Origin: CAMLHP01 sp035759745
Lineage (GTDB): Bacteria; Gemmatimonadota; Gemmatimonadetes; Gemmatimonadales; GWC2-71-9
Length of the DNA: 7,378 bases
Direction: 5' to 3'
NCBI GenBank assembly: GCA_035759745.1
Contig: DASTUF010000055.1
Coordinates: 1-7,378, forward strand
Shown here: positions 1 to 4,105 of the stretch, piece by piece
Position numbering within the stretch: position 1 is the first letter of the stretch
Layout: the number at the start of each line of letters is the position of its first letter
Position numbers and translations under genes: made by a program
Notes under the pieces: model-generated
Seen by the model: only the letters and a program-made list of their open reading frames with translations
The model's database searches: none
What the model was told of the DNA's origin: nothing

Positions 1-66
1 CAGGATGCCGATGATCACGACCACGATCAGCAGCTCGATGAGCGTGAAGCCCTTGCGGTTCATCAT
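1..66 (-). CDS. pilA: Type IV prepilin (PilA-like), N-terminus only, cut by left edge
   Basis: Only the first 22 codons are inside the window. The peptide begins Met-Met-Asn-Arg-Lys and continues GFTLIELLIVVVIIGIL. This is the class III (type IVa) prepilin signal: a short basic leader, the Gly/Phe cleavage site of the prepilin peptidase PilD, Glu at mature position 5, and the start of the hydrophobic alpha-helix that anchors the subunit in the inner membrane and packs the pilus core. Two ATG codons sit in tandem (66 and 63). I chose 66 because GGAGG at 76-80 lies 9 bases before it. The pilS/pilR-like pair upstream and the sigma-54 promoter at 151-166 argue for a major pilin. A minor pilin or a type II secretion pseudopilin shares this N-terminus and cannot be excluded without the C-terminal part. 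Confidence 0.9.
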   Translation of the reverse strand, partial: MMNRKGFTLIELLIVVVIIGIL

Positions 67-75
67 GGTGCCCTA

Positions 76-80
76 CCTCC
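76..80 (-). promoter_or_regulatory. Ribosome binding site of the prepilin gene
   Basis: The minus strand reads GGAGG here, a full Shine-Dalgarno core. It is 9 bases from the ATG at 66 and 12 from the second ATG at 63, so it favours the first. It is the strongest ribosome binding site in the window, as expected for an abundant structural protein. Confidence 0.8.
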
Positions 81-150
81 GATTGTTGAGTGCCTGCCGT
101 TTGCCTAACGAACCGAGAGAGAGTGTCGAGTCCGTCCGGCGCGAACGAGG

Positions 151-166
151 GGCAACCGGTGTGCCA
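151..166 (-). promoter_or_regulatory. Sigma-54 (RpoN) -24/-12 promoter of the prepilin gene
   Basis: The minus strand reads TGGCAC-ACCGG-TTGCC. This matches the sigma-54 consensus (TGGCAC, a purine, four free bases, TTGC then A/T) at every defined position except the last. The invariant GG (165-164) and GC (153-152) are separated by exactly 10 bases. Transcription should begin near 140, leaving a leader of about 70 bases before the prepilin ATG. A sigma-54 promoter in front of pilA, activated by PilR, is the established arrangement in Pseudomonas and Myxococcus, and a PilR-like activator is encoded just upstream on the same strand. Confidence 0.85.
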
Positions 167-177
167 GTATCGCCGAG

Positions 178-193
178 TGCGGGCCAAGTGCCA
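178..193 (-). promoter_or_regulatory. Second, weaker sigma-54-like site upstream of the prepilin gene
   Basis: The minus strand reads TGGCAC-TTGGC-CCGCA. The -24 half is perfect and the GG-N10-GC spacing is kept, but the -12 half lacks the TT. It lies exactly 27 bp upstream of the better promoter at 151-166 and points the same way. It could be a second start, a non-productive polymerase-binding site, or chance. Confidence 0.4.
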
Positions 194-393
194 TCACAAC
201 ATGCGGTTACGCGGTTGAGCGCCATTCTTTGCGCGCTCCCGATCACCGCCGGGCACAAGGATTTTGCAAGAGCGGACCGGCCCCGATCGCCCCAGGAGCC
301 ACGGTAGGCAATTCAACTGGCAGATGTGGTGCCGCCCCGACGCAGGCCGGACCCGCGGAATGCGCATCCACGGATTTCGGGGATTCAGCTACT

Positions 394-693
394 GATTGAG
401 GGGATTCTGACTCGCAGATTTCGCAGATTCGGGAACTGCGATAGACGCAAATGAAGCCCGAGTCAGTACACGTCGCGTCGCTCCCCGCAGCCACCGCGCT
501 TGTGTTTTTGTGGGAGTACCGCGGGGTCCCGTGCGCCGAACCGGGTCAGGTGCGCAGGCGGGTGGCCGAGCTCCCACAAAAACAACCGCGCCCCAGTCTG
601 CCTGGGGCGCGGAGTCGAGGCCTGCAACGAACTAATCTGTGCTAATCGCAGTTCCCAAATCTGCGAAATCTGCGAGTCAGAATCCCCTTAATC
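394..693. repeat. 300-bp element bounded by 49-bp inverted repeats (MITE-like)
   Basis: Positions 394-442 and the reverse complement of 645-693 match at 47 of 49 bases; the mismatches are at arm positions 5 and 37. Each arm contains the tandem CGCAGATTT/CGCAGATT. A second, inner inverted pair is perfect over 14 bp (TGTTTTTGTGGGAG at 503-516 against 571-584), so the element has nested symmetry. There is no open frame of note inside and no obvious target-site duplication. It looks like a non-autonomous, palindrome-type intergenic repeat. Conservation is high in the arms and lower in the centre, which suggests that the arms are what is maintained or recognised. Confidence 0.75.
575..612 (-). terminator. 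Intrinsic (rho-independent) terminator, minus strand
   Basis: Bases 586-596 (CCGCGCCCCAG) pair perfectly with 602-612 around a 5-base loop, giving an 11-bp stem that is almost all G-C. On the minus strand the stem is followed directly by TTGTTTTTGTGGGAG. The plus-strand side has no T-run. It would end transcripts coming from the pilR-like gene, whose stop is about 130 bases upstream, and would insulate the separately controlled prepilin promoter. It lies inside the inverted-repeat element, so the element may have supplied the terminator. Confidence 0.75.
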
Positions 694-695
694 CC

Positions 696-751
696 AGCCG
701 TCTAGCCGTCTAGCCGTCTAGCCGTCTAGCCGTCTAGCCGTCTAGCTGTCC
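696..751. repeat. 8-bp tandem repeat array (AGCCGTCT) over the pilR-like stop codon
   Basis: Six perfect copies of AGCCGTCT run from 696 to 743, followed by a degenerate copy at 744-751. Another exact copy sits at 760-767, inside the coding region, after one further diverged unit. On the minus strand each unit reads AGACGGCT and carries TAG across the unit junction, so the first junction serves as the stop codon of the pilR-like gene. The array begins 2 bases after the inverted-repeat element ends. Confidence 0.9.
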
Positions 752-2127
752 ACCCGCCCAGCCGTCTCCTCATACCGACTCAGCTTCCGGTACAGCGTCG
801 ACGGGTCGATCCCCAGCACCTCGGCGGCGCGGGTCTTGTTCCCGCCCTCCGCCTGCAGCACCCACATGATGTAGGCCCGCTCGATCACGTCCAGCGCCGG
901 GTTCTTGTATGACCGCTCCGCCACCAGCGGTTCCTTGCGCCGGGTGGTGATCCGCTCCGGCAGCGCCGAGCCCTCGATCAGGTTGCCCCGGCTCAGCACC
1001 ACCGCGTGCTCCAGCGCGTTCTCCAGCTCGCGCACGTTGCCGGGCCAGTCGTACACCATCACCGCATCCAGCGCCTCCGACGCCAGCGCCCGGGTCTCCC
1101 CGCCCCCCTCCGCCGCCAGCCGGTTGAGGATGGCTTCGATGAGATGCAGCAGGTCGTCCCGCCGCTCTCGCAGCGGCGGCAGGTCCAGCGCGATGACGTT
1201 GAGCCGGTAGAACAGGTCCGACCGGAAGTTCCCCCGCCGGATTTCCTCCTCCAGGTTCCGGTTGGTGGCGGCGAGAATTCGCACGTCCACCGGGATCGAC
1301 TCGGTGGCGCCCACCGGGATCACTTCCCGCTCCTGCAGCACCCGGAGCAGCTTGACCTGGAGCGACGGCGGCATCTCGCCCACCTCGTCCAGGAAGAAGC
1401 TCCCGCCCCGTGCCGCCGCGAACAGCCCCTGCTTGTCGCGCACCGCGCCGGTGAAGCTCCCCTTCACGTGCCCGAACAGTTCGCTCTCCAGCAGGTTCTC
1501 CGGCAGCGCGCCGCAGTTGATCGACATGAACGGACCGTCCGACCGGGTCGAGAGGTTGTGGATGTACCGCGCCACCACCTCCTTGCCGGTGCCGCTCTCG
1601 CCCGCGATCAGCACGGTCGAGTCGGTCGGCGCCACGTGCTCCGCCAGCCGCAGCACCTCCACGAACCGCCGCGACTTCCCGATCGGCCGCTCCGCCGAGG
1701 TGCTCCGGTCGCGCCGCCGGATTTCCTGCCGCAGCTGCTTGTTCTCCACCCGCACTGCGCGATACTCGCTGGCCCGGCGCATGATCGCCACCAGCTCGTC
1801 GTTGCTGAACGGCTTCTGGATGTAGTAGTAGGCCCCGGCGTTGAGCGCGTCGATGGCGCTTCGGAGGTCGGCCTGCGCCGTCATCAGGATGACCGGCGTC
1901 ATCACGTCCTGTTCCTTGGCCGCCTGCAGAATCTCCAGCCCTCCCACTCCCGGCATGCGGACATCGGTCAGGATGATCTCGTGATTGCCCGATCGGATCT
2001 GCTCCAGCCCCGCCCGGCCGCCCTGCGCGGTGGTCACCTCAAATCCCTCGTTCCGCAGAAGGATGCGCAGCGTATCCAGGATGCCTGACTCGTCGTCGAC
2101 GATCAGCACGCTCGGCTTCTGGCTCAT
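742..2127 (-). CDS. pilR: PilR-like sigma-54-dependent response regulator (NtrC family)
   Basis: The protein has 461 residues with the three-part NtrC layout. The receiver domain (about 5-120) has acidic Asp11/Asp12, phospho-acceptor Asp55, Thr83 and Lys105. The AAA+ domain (about 146-385) has Walker A GESGTGKE (176-183), the sigma-54 contact loop as GSFTGA (223-228, usually GAFTGA), Walker B FFLDEV (244-249), arginine-finger region RSDLFYR (302-308) and WPGNVREL (361-368). A Fis-type helix-turn-helix spans about 429-450. When phosphorylated it should hydrolyse ATP to open sigma-54 promoters. Its ATG overlaps the pilS-like stop (ATGA, 2124-2127), with GAGG 7 bases upstream. I name it PilR rather than NtrC, AtoC or ZraR because its partner has six membrane helices and the next gene is a prepilin with a sigma-54 promoter. 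The last residues (TAGRVDS) are encoded by diverged octamer repeat. Confidence 0.88.
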   Translation of the reverse strand: MSQKPSVLIVDDESGILDTLRILLRNEGFEVTTAQGGRAGLEQIRSGNHEIILTDVRMPGVGGLEILQAAKEQDVMTPVILMTAQADLRSAIDALNAGAYYYIQKPFSNDELVAIMRRASEYRAVRVENKQLRQEIRRRDRSTSAERPIGKSRRFVEVLRLAEHVAPTDSTVLIAGESGTGKEVVARYIHNLSTRSDGPFMSINCGALPENLLESELFGHVKGSFTGAVRDKQGLFAAARGGSFFLDEVGEMPPSLQVKLLRVLQEREVIPVGATESIPVDVRILAATNRNLEEEIRRGNFRSDLFYRLNVIALDLPPLRERRDDLLHLIEAILNRLAAEGGGETRALASEALDAVMVYDWPGNVRELENALEHAVVLSRGNLIEGSALPERITTRRKEPLVAERSYKNPALDVIERAYIMWVLQAEGGNKTRAAEVLGIDPSTLYRKLSRYEETAGRVDS

Positions 2128-3791
2128 GAATCGTCCTCTGCCACCCGGGGGTCGGGCAGGTAGATGGTGAACGTGGTGCCGTGGCCAGGGCCCTGGCCGG
2201 ACGGCGCCGATTCCGCGAAGATCAGCCCGCGGTGGGCCTCGACCGCGCGCTGCACGATGGCGAGCCCCAGCCCGGTGCCGCCCCGTCGCCGGGTCACGAA
2301 CGGCTCGAACAGCCGTTCCCGGATGTCGTCCGGGATGCCGGGCCCGGTGTCGCTGACCTTGATCCGCACCGCCCGGTCCGCCGGCAGGTCGCGGGGTGCC
2401 TGCGACGCGTCGACGGCGGCCACCGAGACCACTACCTGCACCGCCTCCTCGTCCGCCGCCTGCACCGCGTTCATGATGAGGTTGACCAGGCTCCGGTGGA
2501 GCAGGTCTTCGTCTCCCATGAGCATCACGTGCTCGCCTTCCACCAGCAGCTGGGTGCCGGCGGGGCAGTCGGGATGAGCCCGCACCACACCGGCCGCGGC
2601 CGACGCCACCGCATGCACATCCACCGGCTCGGAGCGGGTGGCCCGCACCCGGGAGAAGTCCAGGAATTCACTCAGCAGCCGGCTCAGCCGCTCGCTTTCC
2701 CGGACGATCAGTGCGGCCAGCGTGCGTTCGTCGTCACCGGCGTGCGCACCCCGCGCGAGCTGTTCCACTGAGCTGCGGATTGAGGCCAGCGGGTTCCGGA
2801 TCTCGTGCGCCAGCGACGCGCTCAGCGCCGCGACCGCTTCCAGCCGCTCGGTCCGAAGGTGCAGCTCGGCCAGCCGCTTCGAATCCGAGATGTCGCTGAA
2901 GACCGCGGTGACCGACGCCTGGGTGCCCGGCCCTGGGCGAAAGGTGGTGGTGCTGAGCCCGATGGGGAACTGCCCGTCACCCCGCTCGACCAGCGCCTCG
3001 CCCCGCCGGATCCGCCGCCCCTGCGTCAACCCCGCGGCCACAGCATCGCGGAGCCCGGGCGCGCGCCGCTGCAGCATCTCCATCAGCGTCTCCCCCGGCA
3101 CCGGAGTCCGCTCGAAGCCGAGCAGCTGCTGCGCGGTGGGATTGGCGTACACCAGGCTCCCGTCCCATGCCACCGTCAGCACGCCGCTGTGGATGTTGCG
3201 GAGGATGACTTCGGCTTCGTACCGGACCCGCCGCAGCTCGCTGGTGAGCGACTGCCGCTCCTCGCCCGCCTCGCGCAGCCGCTCGCCCAGCACCGCCACC
3301 ACCACGAACACGGTCAGGAAGACGACCACGTGGAGCAGCATCGCCACCGTGGGGCCGGTATGTCGCCACATGTCGGCCACGAAGACGGCGCACGCCATGG
3401 CCGTCATGGCGATCCCGAACCGGAACGGCATCAGGACCGCGTAGGTAGCGATCAGCAGCACGTACAGCGCCGGGGCGATGCTGCCTTCCGGCCCTACCAC
3501 ATGAACCAGCGCGATGATGAGGCCGAGATCGGCCAGCAGCTGGAACGTCAGGAAGACCGGACCCGGATACCGGTGGCGCTGATTGATGACCCAGATGCCG
3601 TAGGCGGTGATCAGCAGCGCCAGCACCACGCCCACCGCCACCAGGAAGGCGACGTCGGGTCGGCTGGTCCAGATCAGCGCCGCGGCCACCATGGTCCCGA
3701 ACGCCAGCAGCGCCCGGCCCGCGAAGAGCCAGGTGAGCAGTCGCCTCAGGTTCGGCAGCCCGCCGCGTGAGGGGCTCCTCGGCCCCGCCAT
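2124..3791 (-). CDS. pilS: PilS-like membrane sensor histidine kinase
   Basis: The protein has 555 residues. The N-terminus holds about six hydrophobic segments (roughly 26-42, 47-69, 78-99, 106-122, 125-141, 148-168) with only short loops, so there is no large periplasmic sensor domain. A charged linker (169-195) leads to a PAS domain (about 192-305). The HisKA domain has the H-box SLAHEIRNPL with phospho-acceptor His329. The ATPase domain has the N-box with Asn437/Asn441, G1 DTGPGIP (481-487), F-box LFEPF and G2 GGTGLGLA. Six helices, then PAS, then kinase is the PilS layout; in Pseudomonas PilS senses pilin level within the membrane. The start at ATG 3791 has GGAG 8 bases upstream and lies 2 bases after the lipoprotein stop. 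The end overlaps the pilR-like start, so the pair is translationally coupled. A generic NtrB-like kinase is the alternative. Confidence 0.85.
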   Translation of the reverse strand: MAGPRSPSRGGLPNLRRLLTWLFAGRALLAFGTMVAAALIWTSRPDVAFLVAVGVVLALLITAYGIWVINQRHRYPGPVFLTFQLLADLGLIIALVHVVGPEGSIAPALYVLLIATYAVLMPFRFGIAMTAMACAVFVADMWRHTGPTVAMLLHVVVFLTVFVVVAVLGERLREAGEERQSLTSELRRVRYEAEVILRNIHSGVLTVAWDGSLVYANPTAQQLLGFERTPVPGETLMEMLQRRAPGLRDAVAAGLTQGRRIRRGEALVERGDGQFPIGLSTTTFRPGPGTQASVTAVFSDISDSKRLAELHLRTERLEAVAALSASLAHEIRNPLASIRSSVEQLARGAHAGDDERTLAALIVRESERLSRLLSEFLDFSRVRATRSEPVDVHAVASAAAGVVRAHPDCPAGTQLLVEGEHVMLMGDEDLLHRSLVNLIMNAVQAADEEAVQVVVSVAAVDASQAPRDLPADRAVRIKVSDTGPGIPDDIRERLFEPFVTRRRGGTGLGLAIVQRAVEAHRGLIFAESAPSGQGPGHGTTFTIYLPDPRVAEDDS

Positions 3792-3793
3792 GC

Positions 3794-4072
3794 TCAGTGC
3801 TCCGAGTGGGAGTCCGTCGTGGGCTGGCCCGGGCTCGGCGCCGGTGCACCTGGCCCGTCATCCGGCCGGCCGGCATTGCCGTCGGCCCGGTTGTGGTGAA
3901 TCGAGTTCTCGGTCGAGTCCTTGACCCGCCCCGAAATCGCCGTCGGGTCCGCGCCGCCCAGATCCTCGTGGTGGGCTTCCGCCGCGGCACTGTGAGCGGA
4001 CGCGTCGGCGTACTCCGGTTCGCACCCGGCGAGCAGCACCATCGCGGCCGCCAGGCTCAGGATCCGTTGCAT
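3794..4072 (-). CDS. Small His/Asp-rich lipoprotein, function unknown
   Basis: This is a 92-residue protein that I do not recognise. It begins MQRILSLAAAMVLLAGC, a short signal peptide with a good lipobox (LLAGC), so it should be cleaved and lipidated at Cys17 (mature chain about 76 residues). The residue after the Cys is Glu, not the Asp linked to inner-membrane retention in E. coli, so outer-membrane delivery is more likely. The mature part is hydrophilic, has no predicted helices or domain that I can name, carries seven His and many Asp/Glu, and ends in a Pro/Gly-rich tail (after about residue 68). It looks largely disordered. I chose ATG 4072 over an in-frame ATG at 4096 because it has GGAG 6 bases upstream and puts the signal peptide at the N-terminus. 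It sits 33 bases after the hybrid kinase stop and 2 bases before the pilS-like start, so it is very likely co-transcribed with both. Confidence 0.75.
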   Translation of the reverse strand: MQRILSLAAAMVLLAGCEPEYADASAHSAAAEAHHEDLGGADPTAISGRVKDSTENSIHHNRADGNAGRPDDGPGAPAPSPGQPTTDSHSEH

Positions 4073-4078
4073 GAATGA

Positions 4079-4082
4079 CTCC
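4079..4082 (-). promoter_or_regulatory. Ribosome binding site that fixes the lipoprotein start
   Basis: GGAG on the minus strand, 6 bases before ATG 4072. The alternative upstream ATG at 4096 has no comparable site, and using it would put eight polar residues ahead of the signal peptide. Confidence 0.6.
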
Positions 4083-4105
4083 GTATGGGACGGCAAGGAA
4101 GATAC

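Larger units (their letters stand above)
81..741. other. Intergenic region between pilR-like gene and prepilin gene
   Basis: I see no credible protein gene in these 661 bases; the short open frames are low-complexity. From right to left the region holds the octamer array (696-751), an inverted-repeat element (394-693) with a minus-strand terminator inside it, a stretch without recognisable features (about 194-393), and the sigma-54 promoter region of the prepilin gene. In the 194-393 stretch the minus strand carries AACCGC twice as AACCGCGTAACCGC (about 203-216). This is a possible activator half-site pair, but nothing in the sequence proves it. Confidence 0.7.

Noticed and set aside
318..333. 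Plus-strand sigma-54-like site TGGCAG-N5-GTGCC
   Set aside because: The spacing is right, but both halves deviate and it points towards the terminator and the 3' end of the pilR-like gene, with no gene to drive.
471..516. Plus-strand intrinsic terminator ending at the T-run 505-509
   Set aside because: The preceding GC-rich bases do not form a convincing stem; the T-run is better explained as the mirror of the real terminator in the inverted-repeat element.
696..751. Octamer array as a CRISPR
   Set aside because: Units are 8 bp and directly adjacent with no spacers; it is a simple tandem repeat.
1006..2088. 360-codon plus-strand frame opposite the pilR-like gene (and similar frames opposite the pilS-like gene)
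   Set aside because: Same shadow effect; no recognisable motifs, and the opposite strand encodes a full NtrC-family protein.
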